A stretch of 64,000 nt of DNA from Alviniconcha marisindica (GCA_018857735.1 JABMCL010002352.1:560001-624000), one strand, 5' to 3'. Shown: positions 52,401 to 61,550, counted from the stretch's first letter. Program-made: numbers and translations. The notes: generated by a model not told the origin, from the sequence alone.

Positions 52401-54248
52401 TGGTGAAAGAGACAAACCAACAGCAGCAAAAACCGGACAGACACATGGAGTTAACAGCAATGAAATGTTTGGAGGGCAAAGATAATCATCAGATACTTTT
52501 CTCTTCTTTTTTGTTCTTCTTTTTTTCTGGATAATAAATTGATTGTTAAACTGTTTTCTTCACAGACACACGCACACACACGCACACACACATACACACA
52601 CACACACATGGAACCACATACACTTTTAAAGGTAGTGTTGGAGTCAAATCCACGCTGTACACAAATTTATGATTATTTTCTGCATTTTCCCCTCCCCAAT
52701 TTTTCAGGAATTCAGAAAACAAATTCGCCCAGCCAACACAACGAGGAAGGAAATGGCCCGAGCAGCATCTGAGCAGTCCCTTAACTCTCAGACCAGCAGC
52801 AAAGACAGCACGACACCCGCAGTTGCCCGCCCTCAGCCCCACCTGCCCAACCTCCAAACCTCCAGCGTTCCAGTCACCAATGGTATACGACGTGAGGTGA
52901 GTGCGTTAACCTGTACTTGAAACGCTGAACAGTACTTGGAATCAATGGAAATTAAGAGATTGAAATGGCAATTTTGGTCAAGAAATGGCATCAGAGGCCC
53001 AAAGTGTAAAAATGTCTTGCTGTTGTAGATATAATAATAATGGACAGTTGTTGAGGTGAGCGCATTAACCTGTACTTGAACCATTAAACTGGACTTGGAA
53101 TTGATGGAGAAAAAGAGATTGAAAAGGTAGTTTTTGTCATGAAACAAGCTTCGGAGGCCCAAACTGTAAACATTTCTATTATCATAATAGTAGTGATATT
53201 AATGGACACTTGATGAGCACCTCATGTTGAAATGAGCCCTAACCAGTGACAAACAATAGACAATGACAGCTACGTGATGATACACAGAGAGTAAATATAC
53301 ATTCATTACATGGTAAATACAATGTAGTTGCATGTGTGCTGGCATTTTTTATATAAGACATAATTGGGAATCCTCTGACAAAGGCCCCCCCCCCCCCCCC
53401 CACATCTTGACTGTCCCTCTTTTTTAGGCTTGTTTTGTTTGAAAATTCCAATTATCGGTAGTGTTACAAATTTATGTAGCTTTGTGGGGAAGTTGGCATG
53501 TGTGTGGTCACAGATACTCTCTTGTAAATGTAACCAACAATTTAAAATAAATGTTTAAAAAAAAAATTCCTCCAGAGAGGGCAGACAAAACTACCGGTCT
53601 GCTTAGTACTTTTATGACACTTTTTACCCTTCATAGTCCATTTGACAAACATATGGCCTATTTTAATCATAATGGTTGACTTTAAGAATATGGCATGGGC
53701 AGCTAGTTTTGCCACATGGGCAAGTAGAAAATTCATTTACTTGGAAAAATTCATTTACCGAAAAAAAAGATATTGTCATGTCCTGGAGAATTTACATTCA
53801 GTACATGGTAAATACAATGCAATTGCATGTATGCTGGCATTTTAAAATTATTTTTATATAAGACATAATTGGGGATCCTCTGACAAAAGCCCTCCACTTT
53901 GTCTTGACTGTCCCTCTTTTTTAGGCTTGTTTTGTTTAAAAAAATCCAATTATTGGCATATATAAATCCAAGAAACAAAATAGATGTGCGTTTGCATGTG
54001 TTCATGTAAGTAAGGAACTTGGTGTTTTATGCCCAGTCAACCAGTGTGGTTATATCAGGGCGATGTGTGTGTTCATTCATTGCTAATTTATGTTTCAGAC
54101 TATGGAGGATGACAGTGAAGATTATGATGAGGATGATGAAGATGATGATGACGACGATGACGATGATGATGACGACGACTACACATACACAGAAGCCGAT
54201 ACAACAGCAAAGTCAACGGCAAGGTCAGCTGTTTCTGGGAAGCGATGA
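44146..54248 (+). CDS. CIBAR1: CIBAR1/FAM92-like BAR-domain protein, nine coding exons
   Basis: Spliced gene model: 44146-44177, 45891-46006, 47252-47376, 48312-48380, 49104-49205, 50898-50903, 51757-51975, 52708-52896, 54099-54248 (stop TGA). It totals 1,008 nt and 335 residues; all junctions keep frame and all introns are GT-AG. The product matches FAM92/CIBAR proteins along the whole BAR region: a 'RHLGQLCDTF..YTRKTARLRDK' block (about residues 26-49), a 'HFAEILSTVQDYREAQVNRLE' type block (about 77-96), 'SQAEAELQKAS' (149-159) and 'FVNIELVFHAKALELYTQ' (about 191-208). A Ser/Thr/Pro-rich linker follows, then an Asp-rich C-terminus with 13 consecutive Asp. Vertebrate CIBAR1 is about 289 residues; the excess lies in the linker and tail. 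Known role of the family: membrane-curving BAR protein at the mother centriole and ciliary base, working with CBY1 in ciliogenesis. Start chosen at the first ATG of a short exon whose phase fits exon 2. It could equally be called FAM92/CIBAR2; invertebrates may have one ancestral copy. Confidence 0.9.
45298..45645. mobile_element. Foldback/MITE in CIBAR1 intron 1
   Basis: Left arm AGCTAATTTAATGAGACAAT, ACAAATTAATACGTGCATG; right arm CATGTTTTGTATTAACTATT, GTCTCATTAAAATTAGTATT, which is its imperfect reverse complement. A (TA)n core lies at about 45474-45512. A single arm also occurs at 21,222-21,290 (TTTTAATGAGACAGTACAAA). Confidence 0.6.
45891..46006 (+). CDS. CIBAR1: CIBAR1 exon 2 (first BAR helix)
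   Basis: The acceptor TTTGCAG ends at 45890 and donor GTAACA starts at 46007. It encodes residues 11-49 plus the first base of codon 50: SEHESKTIQDRITAIERHLG then QLCDTFGSYTRKTARLRDK. The 'LC..F..Y.RKTARLRDK' block is the clearest FAM92 signature in the window. An open frame starting at 45763 is only this exon extended back into the intron. Confidence 0.93.
47252..47376 (+). CDS. CIBAR1: CIBAR1 exon 3
   Basis: The acceptor CTTGCAG ends at 47251; donor GTAAAG starts at 47377. It encodes residues 50-91, beginning GDLLCRGIAEYAEYEKWNPT and ending FAEILSTVQDYREAQ. It aligns with the family block 'DLL...I..YA..E.P.L..G...FA...A.LQDYR.A'. The last 42 nt with the donor have a decayed second copy at 47589-47631. 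Confidence 0.93.
47589..47631 (+). pseudogene. Decayed duplicate of the exon 3 3' end with donor
   Basis: Aligns to 47335-47376 with one inserted base and several substitutions, and keeps the GTAAAG donor at 47632. In the aligned frame it contains TAA. The GCAGAG beginning and the donor are preserved, the middle is not. Probably a non-functional relic. Confidence 0.6.
48312..48380 (+). CDS. CIBAR1: CIBAR1 exon 4
   Basis: The acceptor TCACAG ends at 48311; donor GTAACC starts at 48381. It encodes 23 residues (92-114), beginning VNRLEKKVVSQLSGYG, matching the family block 'VERLEAKVV.PL..YG'. Phase 0 at both ends, so skipping would keep the frame. Confidence 0.92.
48608..48892 (+). mobile_element. 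tRNA-derived SINE, tail type II, in CIBAR1 intron 4
   Basis: tRNA-like head with A-box region TTTGGCCAAGCGGTAAGGCA and a decayed B box (CAGTTTGATTCCC), then the body shared with the copies at 5.2-6.6, 26.1 and 41.3 kb (GTGACTTTGCCCCTTACAG, AAAATGGCT, CATCTTAATG, GTCACTGTGGTAGTGAC). It ends in the same tail as the 6.28-6.60 kb copy: GATCTCAGTCCC, TTTGGAGACAACTTGGTGTT, GACCAACC. This is the only plus-strand copy. Confidence 0.85.
49104..49205 (+). CDS. CIBAR1: CIBAR1 exon 5 (ends at a U12-like donor)
   Basis: The acceptor CATTGCAG ends at 49103. It encodes 34 residues (115-148), beginning NDLKGAFNAQAREIAQKKKL and ending TPQNRQQI. Past 49205 the frame runs VSLN then stops, so the exon must end at or near 49205. 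The base string after it is GTATCCTTG, the exact minor-spliceosome (U12) 5' splice-site consensus. Confidence 0.88.
49206..49320 (+). repeat. 41-bp triple repeat at the U12-like donor
   Basis: Three copies of a unit with TTGAACTGATTCTGTC and GTTTGCTGTGTTGG. The first copy fuses to the donor (GTATCCTTGAACTGATTC), so the donor lies at the edge of the array. Confidence 0.75.
49434..50250 (+). repeat. Intronic minisatellite, about nine units of 80-110 bp
   Basis: Each unit has (CA)n, CACTGCCTGTCT, AATGCAGGATCACTAC, GTGTTGACAGTACAGTGTTA and a C-rich stretch. Unit length varies through the CA and C runs. A partial unit precedes it at 49320-49372. Confidence 0.9.
50526..50750 (+). repeat. Intronic triplication, about 77-bp unit
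   Basis: Three copies with TTCTTGTGAGTTA, (GT)n, TTTTACATTTTACAT and TATATACTGCTGT. It lies about 150 bp upstream of the microexon acceptor. Confidence 0.85.
50898..50903 (+). CDS. CIBAR1: CIBAR1 exon 6: 6-nt microexon (Ser-Gln)
   Basis: TCACAG lies between TGTTTTCAG and GTAAAC. Joining exon 5 directly to exon 7 gives RQQI-AEAEL, two residues short of the family pattern 'R..ISQAE.EL'. These six bases encode exactly Ser-Gln and restore it. Upstream, TTCCTCAAT resembles the U12 branch-site consensus TTCCTTAAC with its branch A 11 nt before the end of the AG, as U12 introns require. No better source of the two residues was found in either intron. This is an inference without transcript data. 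Confidence 0.72.
51369..51421 (+). mobile_element. CAGTCAACCAG repeat fragment (intron 6)
   Basis: CCTGATATAACCCTTTGTCG, TTGACTGGGCTCAAAGCACC and AACTAACTAA tail, between the microexon and exon 7. Confidence 0.6.
51757..51975 (+). CDS. CIBAR1: CIBAR1 exon 7 (distal BAR helices)
   Basis: The acceptor TTTTCCCAG ends at 51756; donor GTAAGA starts at 51976. It encodes 73 residues (151-223), starting AEAELQKASVEASRSQHALE and including 'FVNIELVFHAKALELYTQCF'. It is much GC-richer than its introns and phase 0 at both ends. The last 60 nt (51916-51975) are the parent of three intronic copies downstream. Confidence 0.95.
52073..52132 (+). pseudogene. Exon 7-end duplicate, copy 1 (60-nt in-frame cassette)
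   Basis: Encodes ELHTQCFQTLGVVDLVKDLQ against ELYTQCFQTLDVVDPEKDLQ in exon 7. It is bounded by CATGCAG on the left and GTAAGG on the right, phase 0 at both ends, no stop. A polypyrimidine tract is poor and TAG lies just upstream in frame, so use as an exon is uncertain. Confidence 0.6.
52176..52235 (+). pseudogene. Exon 7-end duplicate, copy 2
   Basis: Encodes ELHTQCFQTLDLVDLEKDLP, bounded by CATGCAG and GTAAGA. Open, 60 nt, phase 0-0. The last codon is CCG where the parent has CAG, which weakens the donor. Confidence 0.6.
52293..52352 (+). pseudogene. Exon 7-end duplicate, copy 3
   Basis: Encodes ELYAQCFQTLSVVDLVKDLQ, bounded by CACACAG and GTAAGG. Open, 60 nt, phase 0-0. Closest to copy 1 at the end (VVDLVKDLQ) but with the parent's Tyr. 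Confidence 0.6.
52708..52896 (+). CDS. CIBAR1: CIBAR1 exon 8 (Ser/Thr/Pro-rich linker)
   Basis: The acceptor ATTTTTCAG ends at 52707; donor GTGAGT starts at 52897. It encodes 63 residues (224-286): EFRKQIRP continues the conserved 'DLE.FR..L' end of the BAR region, then a low-complexity tail rich in Ser, Thr, Pro and Gln ending GIRRE. The donor region is duplicated at 53053-53205. Confidence 0.9.
52892..53205 (+). repeat. 159-bp tandem duplication over the exon 8 donor
   Basis: The segment starting at the GAG/GTGAGT junction of exon 8 (52894) is repeated from 53053, including a GAG/GTGAGC donor-like site at 53056. Both copies carry CATTAACC/CGTTAACC, CTGTACTTGAA and AGAGGCCCAAA/CGGAGGCCCAAA landmarks. 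The second copy has no matching acceptor. Confidence 0.8.
53262..53970 (+). repeat. Dispersed direct duplication in intron 8
   Basis: About 170-200 bp at 53295-53465 recur at 53790-53965, both holding ACATGGTAAATACAATG, TATAAGACATAATTGG, ATCCTCTGACAAA and TTGACTGTCCCTC. The first copy has a poly-C expansion (about 53386-53401) where the second has CCCTCCACTTTG. Confidence 0.8.
54004..54066 (-). mobile_element. CAGTCAACCAG / TATATCAGGGC repeat fragment (intron 8)
   Basis: GTAAGTAAGGAACTTGGTGT, TTTATGCCCAGTCAACCAGT, GTGGTTATATCAGGGCGA. Related pieces are at 62,087-62,141, 25,577-25,627 and 51,369-51,421. The tetranucleotide end (GTAA)n suggests a retroelement 3' tail. Confidence 0.6.
54099..54248 (+). 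CDS. CIBAR1: CIBAR1 exon 9 (acidic C-terminus and stop)
   Basis: The acceptor ATGTTTCAG ends at 54098. It encodes TMEDDSEDYDEDDE, 13 Asp, YTYTEADTTAKSTARSAVSG, KR and stop TGA at 54246-54248, with a second TGA directly after. An acidic C-terminus also occurs in vertebrate CIBAR1. The GAT/GAC run is a length-variable trinucleotide repeat, so allele length may differ between individuals. Confidence 0.88.
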   Translation, partial: TMEDDSEDYDEDDEDDDDDDDDDDDDDYTYTEADTTAKSTARSAVSGKR

Positions 54249-54844
54249 TGACATTGAAACACTGTAACTTATTACACCACTGTGGGTCACCTCCGTCCAA
54301 GATGCCTTCTTCCACCACTAATTTCTTGTCCCTGATAGCGAGGGATAAGTCTTCTGACTGTATCTATACACTTTTCTACATGTTTTGTTGTAACATTGCT
54401 GTCATGTGACTACTTGCTTTCAATTCTTGCCCAGTCTGGCAGATATGACGTGCTGGTCGGAGGAAATTGTCGCCAGATTCTGTTTCTTTCCTAAAAATTA
54501 TGGTTCTTGAAGAGCAGGGTGAGTTTTTTCCAAGCACAGCTGTCTGTCTGCATTTGCACAAGATGTTGCATATGCAGTGTCTCCTGCCGTTCGGGCTGCT
54601 GCATGCTGACTTCGGAGCAGGTGGGGGGGTGGGGGGGGTTGCTGTCACCACACCACATGCTGGTCATTGTTGCTGCAGGTGCTCCTGACACCGGAAAGTG
54701 AAGGCATCAAGCTTTGCCGCTGCCCTGCTGTCAGGGCTAGTGTCATATGAACAGCAGTAACCCTGCTTAGGGCGTTGTCGGTTCAGGCGGACGAGAATGA
54801 GGCGCCCACTTTCTTGTGATGCTGTTCACGTGTTTGTTTTGGCA
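54249..54844 (+). other. CIBAR1 proximal 3' UTR
   Basis: Unique sequence after the stop codon, including a GGTGGGGGGGTGGGGGGG run at 54619. No clear poly(A) signal here. The first ATTAAA-type hexamers downstream are at about 55584 and 55913, and AATAAA at about 57228, so the transcript end cannot be fixed. Confidence 0.4.
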
Positions 54845-55084
54845 CTTGTTAAATTTGACGCACTCTGCATGACGCGTGTTGCTGTTTATTACATCTGATG
54901 ATGGGCACGTGATTGTTGGACGGTGAAATTTGAGACACTTTGCATGGCACCAGTTGTTGTTTCTTACATCTGATCAATGATGTGCGTGTGATGGTAGGAC
55001 AGTGAAATTTGACACACTCTGCATGGCACCAGTAGTTGTTTCTTACATCTGATGATGTGCATGCAATGGTAGGACAGTGACTGG
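54845..55084 (+). repeat. 75-79 bp minisatellite, three units
   Basis: CACTCTGCATGGCACCAG, TTGTTTCTTACATCTGAT, GGTAGGACAGTGAAATTTGA. Unit starts at about 54861, 54936 and 55015. Confidence 0.88.
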
Positions 55085-55307
55085 TTTTGAGTTGCACAGC
55101 AAAGTTTAGAAGAAGAGAATTGAGAAGATTCTCCCTTCTTCCTTTTTTATTTAAAGTCTTTTCACATAAGTGATATTAGACTGATCTTACAATTATCATG
55201 CTAACAACATGTATCAGCAAGTTGCACCAATAGCAATTTATGTTAAAAAACAAACTTATTTGCAGTCAAAGCAAAAAGAGACGGATGTGGTATTTGACTA
55301 TTCAAGC

Positions 55308-55585
55308 AGAAGGTGTTGTGTAGATTTTTGGGTGCAGTGTTAGAGTATACTGGGGAAGGTAAAGTGTTGTGTAGATTTTTGGGTGCAGTGATAGAGTATC
55401 GTGGGGAAGATAAGGTGTTATGTAGATTTTTATGTGCAATTTAGAGTATACTGGGGAAGGTACTGCGTATGTTCCTGATTGGAGGCATTCCTGTTGAAGC
55501 TGTCATGTTGGAAATTTAGGTTACCTGTAAAAAAGATTGTGGAGAAACAATTTGAGATAGATTGTGGAGAAACAATTTGAGATAA
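55308..55585 (+). repeat. 50-bp triplication and a 25-bp pair
   Basis: GGTGTTGTGTAGATTTTTGG, GTGCAGTG, AGAGTATACTGGGGAAG three times to 55460; then ATTGTGGAGAAACAATTTGA twice at 55538-55583. Confidence 0.85.
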
Positions 55586-56019
55586 TTAAAAACATGTGAT
55601 ATGAACATGTATACCAGTGGTTTTGGATTTTCATTTTCATGCAACATCAGACAAAAATGTGCCCTACTCCTCATTTTTGCAAAGAACTGTTCTGATTACT
55701 TTTTTGTTGTTGTTTGTTTTTAGTGGCTCTTTTAGATGGCTGGGATTGTTCACATTTGCTGTAAATTCCATTACCCAAAACCTTGACAAACAGCCAGTTT
55801 TTGTGTGTGCCTGTGTGCTTGGAAGGGTATTCTGATGTTTGCGCATGTGAGATGTTATATAGTTTATTGTACTGTTTATCTCCTTCTCCTATCCACCTTG
55901 TTTTTGCGCTGAATTAAATACAATTGAATAGGCTGTTAGTGAACGGAACAATTTCTTCTGCTGTGGATCTGGTGCGTTTTCTCTTTCATGGTATTATGGC
56001 AACTGTGATTGTGGCATCA

Positions 56020-56530
56020 TGGAGAGTATGCTGATTACGAATGAAGTTTTTGCTCTAGAGTACTATATATTATATAGAATATTTTTTTATTTATTTTTTA
56101 AATGCTGATATCTTTGCTTTCTCCCACTTCATAGTAGAAAGAGAGTATGTTTATGATGAATGAAGTTTTTGTTCTAGAGTATGTTGATTACGAATGAAGT
56201 TTTTGTTCTAGAGTACCATATATAGATGTTTGTTTTTTAAATGCTGATATCTTTGCTTTCTCCCACTTCATAGTAGAAAGAGAGTATGTTAATTACAAAT
56301 GAAGTTTTTGTTCTAGAGTACGTTGATTACAAATGAAGTTTTTGTTCTAGAGTACCATATATAGATTATTTTTTGTTTGTTTGTTTGTTTTTTAAATGCT
56401 GATATCTTTGCTTTCTCCCACTTCATAGTAAAAAGAGAGTATGTTAATTACAAATGAAGTTTTGGTTCTAGAGTATGTTGATTACGAATGAAGTTTTGGT
56501 TCTAGAGTACCATATATATATTTATGTATT
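56020..56530 (+). repeat. About 120-bp minisatellite, four units
   Basis: Units contain GAGTATGTTGATTACGAATG, AAGTTTTTGTTCTAGAGTAC, CATATATAGAT, AAATGCTGATATCTTTGC and TCTCCCACTTCATAGTA. The first sub-block is itself doubled in the inner units. Confidence 0.9.
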
Positions 56531-57092
56531 TTTATTTTTTAAATGCTGTCTTTGCCTTCTACCAGTAGTAATCTGTTTGAGAAAACAAACTGGTCAGTCA
56601 GTGTACCTGCATGTTCTTTGGGCAGTAGGTTGTGCCCGGGCATATGCTGGGTGTGTGACTTATGCTTGAACTTGAAGATTTCTTTCTGCCAAGATGTAAC
56701 CATTTTGAGTCCAATGACCTCTGAAGGATGTGCACCTCTCCCAGCAAAATTTGTTTATGTATTATATATACTGCAGCTAAGCACAGTGTGTGATTCAGTC
56801 ACTCATAGAGTCATAACTTGAAGAGTACCCCCCCCCCTCCCCCCATTCATCATTGGTCATATGCTTTGCTTTGCCTCAGGTCTTTGATATTCTGATCAAA
56901 ATTGGTGTACACTGAAAATCTCATACAAAATTTGCTTTGTTATGAAATGCCCTTGTCAGGTCATAGGTGATGAACAAAGAAAAAACAAAAAGGGGTTGGG
57001 GGACCATTGAAAACTGACAGCAGTCAACAGATTCTAGTGTTGTTGTTTTTTTGCATGCAATAACAGGAAATGCTGACAGTGTTCCATAACTT

Positions 57093-57099
<7 letters not shown>

Positions 57100-57131
<32 letters not shown>
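57100..57131 (+). repeat. (TA)n tract
   Basis: About 32 bp, pure. Confidence 0.9.
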
Positions 57132-57134
<3 letters not shown>

Positions 57135-57243
57135 TATGCTTTTGCAGCAGCAAATGTAATTGTTGCTAAGGGGATTGGGATTGCTAAGGAGTCCGCATGA
57201 AAACACCACATAGGCAGTGACCATGGAAATAAAGCTGGGTTGC

Positions 57244-57628
57244 TCTGGTTATTTTAACCCTTTCCCTTCCCCTATGATGTCCATGATGAAGCCTTTCCCC
57301 ATCAGGTTACTGTAGTTGTTTTAACCCTTTCCCTTTTATGATGTCCATGATGAAGCCTTTCCACATCAGCTTACTGTGGTTTTAACCCTTTCCCTTCCCC
57401 AATGACGTCCATGATGAAACGTTTCCCACCAGCTTACTGTGGTTGTTTTAACCCATTCCCTTCCCCTATGATGTCCATGATGAAGCCTTTCCCCATCAGC
57501 TTACTGTGGTTATTTTAACCCTTTCCCTTCCCCTGTGTCCATGATGAAGTGTTTCCCATCAGCTTACTGTGGTTAACCTGTTCCCTTCCCCTATGATGTC
57601 CATGATGAAACATTTCCCCATCAGCCAC
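57244..57628 (+). repeat. About 55-60 bp minisatellite, seven units
   Basis: TTACTGTGGTTGTTTTAACC, CTTTCCCTTCCCCTATGA, TGTCCATGATGAAGCC, TTTCCCCATCAGC. Units vary by small deletions. Confidence 0.9.
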
Positions 57629-57840
57629 AAAGACATCACAGGACTTCCTGCTTGAATTCTGACTGTCCATGCATGCTGAGGAGAAGCGAAGTCCTGAAAC
57701 ATGAATCTTTGTGGTTGGTTCAACCTGTCTGTGTGTCTCTTTTGGGATGGAGTTGCATCAGCAGCACACCTTGCTTGGCAGGAAAAGGGTCGACCCTGGG
57801 CACTCTTGCCTTGCTGCCCTCCATTGAGCTGGTTTTGTGA

Positions 57841-57995
57841 CTCAAAGGTTTTACAAAAGTTTTGTCTGGCACTTGCATGCCATAATTAGGTCGACTTTTG
57901 TCAGATTTGTGGCACTTGGATGCCACAATAAAGTCAACATTTGTCAGATTTGTGGCACTTGCATGCGATAATTAAGTCAAATTTTGTTAGATTTG
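57841..57995 (+). repeat. About 60-bp triplication
   Basis: GGCACTTGCATGCCATAATT / GGCACTTGGATGCCACAATA / GGCACTTGCATGCGATAATT followed by AAGTC and TTTGTCAGATTTGT. Confidence 0.85.
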
Positions 57996-60200
57996 TGGCT
58001 TTGGGCATACCCTTTGCACCTCTGGTCATGATATTTTAAGTCCGATTTGTGGCGACTTTGTTTTTATTTTGAATTTCATTTTAATAAGTTTAACCATGTC
58101 ACTATTTATTTTTTAAGCAATGTTAACTTGAAAAAACTTAAGAAGTGTTTAATTTAATATATATTCAATGCGTTACCCCCCCCCCCCCCAAACCAGACCT
58201 AACTGTCTACTAAGATGTGATTTTATACAGGGGATTGTGATCATCTAACTTTATTTTTAACCTGTTATTGCTTTCTGTTGGTAGTTTTGTTTACTCTCAT
58301 GTGAAAACATTTTCTTGTGAAAATAGAGGTAGTGACTAAGTGGGGGTGGGGGGGCAAGGGGGAGGGACTGATAACATGTTGCAAATGTTTTGAATGTGCC
58401 ATGAGATAACGTACACACAGAATGTAAAGAATATATATGTTAACACGCATGCCCACATAGTTTTGCCGTTTAACATAAAAAGGAGGAGTCATTTTCATGG
58501 ACTCAGTGTGGTACCCTGCTTGTTGTTTGGATGGAAGCTGTAATGAATGAAGTATCTGCCTTCGGGCATTAAACCTCTGTAGCAAAAAGGGGCACTCACT
58601 GTTTATACTTCTCTCACTCATGTCCCTGTCCGCCTCTTACGACAAGCTGTGATATGTTGCTTTGCTTCTAGTGTTGTAGCCATTGTAAAAGCTGTGAAAG
58701 TTAGACAAGGTTTATCTGTAGTACCTTTTTGTTTGTTTTTTGTTTGTAGAGATTGTAATATTTAATGTGCATGTTATAATTGTACAAAACAAGCTATTTA
58801 GTATGCATGCTATAATTTGCATAGAATTATTTTGTCCAAGTTTGGACCCTTGATTTCATTCTTTGCATTCACAGATTGTATATTGTTGCTGACACATTGT
58901 ATGGTAAAATCTGTGTCATAAGACAGTTGGTGTGTGTTTTATTTTGTAAGGATGAACTATGCACATGTTGGAGTGATCACACACACATGCACACACACAC
59001 ACACACACATATTCTCTCTCCTTCTATTCTAAGTAACATAATTCATAGCAAAAGATTAAATAATCATGTCAACACTTTACCACAAAAATACTCTTTAATA
59101 ATAAATTATTATCTCTATAAATGTAAAAGCACATACAGCTCTTTGGCAGAGAAAGTGTGTAAAAAGCGTCTTTTAGCATCAAGTCAATGTCATGATTGTG
59201 CTATGCAGTTGCAGAAATTAGACGTTAATCCAAAACCGGTATGTTTTATTCAAGCGACTGAAGAAGTATTATTTCTGAACACAATATTCATGCAATTACG
59301 ACAGTCATTACAAGAGTAATCTTGACTATTTCCCTGATGACACACCTACAGCTGTGCAAATGACATAAAAGTGAAAACATGCAACGTCAAATGTTTTTGA
59401 ACTGATGCCATTTCGCAGTTAGCAACAGAAGCACACTACACAGAACTTAAAAATGAAACCCCTGTGCAGCTGATCAGATGTTAAAATCCAGGAACTAACT
59501 AAATGGTGTGAAGAAAGAAAGGAAAGAACCAGAAAACTGAAAGGAAAGTGATAGACACGTAATCGGTTTTTAATGCCCAGCAAACCATGGCAGTTATCGG
59601 GGTGAAGACGGAAAGTGAATGAGAATAATGATCTATAGGCTAGAAAGTATGACTGTTGTAGGTGATTTTCTTTTGGTGAATTTGTGGCCTGAATGTCCCA
59701 TGGCAACAGATGTAAAAACGTGACAATTGCTGCTGTAACATTCCCCAGCTGAAAACTCTGAGGGGTCGCCTAGTTTATGCACTCGTTCATTGACAAATGC
59801 ATTCCATAGGGTGAGCGGACTGCATGCGTGACCGCTATTTTAAAATTACCCTGCCACATGGCCTGAGGCACGCCATCTTTAGAGAATTTATCTCTACTTC
59901 TTTGTCAATATCTTGATGCAGATTCAAAACTAGGCATAATTTTTTGTTGTTGTGTGTGTTTTCTGCTTTTTCTTTTTGCAAGAAGCGGTAATGTCACATT
60001 TTCTTTGACTTGAAGTTGAATAAACAATTACCACAAAATGCAAAAAGAGAGAAGAAACAGCAATTATTTTAGAAATGATGTGAATTTTGGAATGGAGTAA
60101 TTCACTAGCTGAGACCAATAAATAGAGAAAAAACACAAGGGAATACAATTAAAATAATCGCGTATCACAATGTGAAAACAGTAGCAACAAAAACATAGAC
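57996..60200. other. AT-rich intergenic sequence, no supported gene
   Basis: Holds a poly-C run (58178-58190) and (CA)n (58980-59008). An open frame at 58876-59319 (147 codons) has no recognisable domain and AT-driven codon use. A decayed TTTTAATGCCCAGCAAACCA repeat is at 59568. Confidence 0.45.
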
Positions 60201-60214
60201 CTTTGTAGTTTCAA

Positions 60215-60405
60215 CCATCAATTGGAACAGAAGATGGACTATCAATTGGAACAGAAGATGGACCATCAATTGGAACAGAAGATACACCATCAATTGGAGT
60301 GGAAGATAGACCCTCAACTGGAGCAGAAGATAGACCCTCAATTGGAGCAGAAGATAGACCATCAATGGGAGCAGAAGATAGACCATCAATTGGAGCAGAT
60401 GAGAT
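60215..60405. repeat. 24-bp minisatellite, eight units
   Basis: ACCATCAATTGGAACAGAAG plus ATGG/ATAG repeated without frame loss. Both strands therefore stay open: EQKIDHQL repeats on plus, SSAPIDGL repeats on minus. No supporting exon signals. Confidence 0.9.
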
Positions 60406-61175
60406 CAAATTTAATGTCTGAATTTTCCTACTTGACTGGGTCATGAAAACTGAAGAGCCCTGACCCAAACATTATTACAAGGAAGCCGGCTGTATAATAA
60501 ACACAATAAAATACTTTTAACACAGTTTTGTTTGTATCACTATTTAATAGTGATAATTTTCTCTTGTTCACCAAGCAGACTGACTTTCTGTTCTGGCTAT
60601 TTGCCTATTAGACAGAGGGTTCATTTTCTGAGGCACTATGCCATAGGTTGATGATGAAAATTAATCCATTCAATAAAACAAGACAGGTTGGGGGGGAGGA
60701 GGGAGGGGGAGTGTTACTCCTTTAAACCAAGTAAACTGTACAAGACATCTGTACAACTGGCTGCTCTGGATTGATATTCAGGTAATATTCAGCCTTGAAC
60801 ACAGCACAAAAATGTGCTGCTTTTATTAATAAAAATGAAATAGTTAAAGGAAACCCCATGCAAAGACGCAGTGCAGGCCCTATCAACAGGAATGGATTTT
60901 GTTTTTGTTTTTTGTTTTTTCCATCTAGTTTTTTTCTGGTCTAAAAGACTCACTGTAGTTTTAACAAATATAATTATGGTCTAGTGTCTCAAAAATCTAG
61001 GTCTAAAGGTTGAAAGAAAAAGAAAGAAAAAAAGGCTGTGAACTCTGCCATAATTATTGTGGATGTGACATGCACAAGGCTGGTATGTTTGGCAGCTGTG
61101 TATATCACATCACAGTCCAGCCTATTTTTGCCCTTCATTGGTAAAGAGTGAACCAACATGGACATACCCAGCGGA
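60406..61175. other. Intergenic, no supported gene
   Basis: Ordinary AT-rich sequence with one G-rich run (60690-60712). Confidence 0.4.
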
Positions 61176-61550
61176 ACTCAACTGACTGATCCACGGATGG
61201 GAAAACATAATATGCAGTACTTCTGTTGTATAACATTAATTGATTGATCCATGGATGGAAAAACATGATACCTCTCTTGCATAACATTAACTGACTGATC
61301 CATGGATGGAAAAACATAATGTGCAGTACTTCTAGTGCATAACATTAACTGACTGATCCATTGATGAGAAAACATAATACTTCTGTTGCATAACATTAAC
61401 TGACTGATCCATGGATGGAAAAACATAATATGCGGTACTTCTAGTGCATAACATTAACTGACTGAACCATGGATGGAAAAACATGATACTTCTGTGGCAT
61501 AATATTAATTGACCGAACTATGGACGAGAAAAACTAATTAATTTTGCACA
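61176..61550 (+). repeat. About 45-62 bp minisatellite, seven units
   Basis: CATAACATTAACTGACTGAT, CCATGGATGGAAAAACATAA, with or without TATGCAGTACTTCTGTTG, so two unit lengths alternate. It lies where the 3' UTR of the candidate minus-strand gene would be. Confidence 0.88.

Noticed and set aside
54019..54267. Met-rich plus-strand frame over the GAT run
   Set aside because: Out-of-frame reading of exon 9; the Asp frame continues the CIBAR1 phase.
58876..59319. 147-codon frame downstream of CIBAR1
   Set aside because: AT-driven composition, includes a (CA)n-encoded His-Thr run, no recognisable domain.
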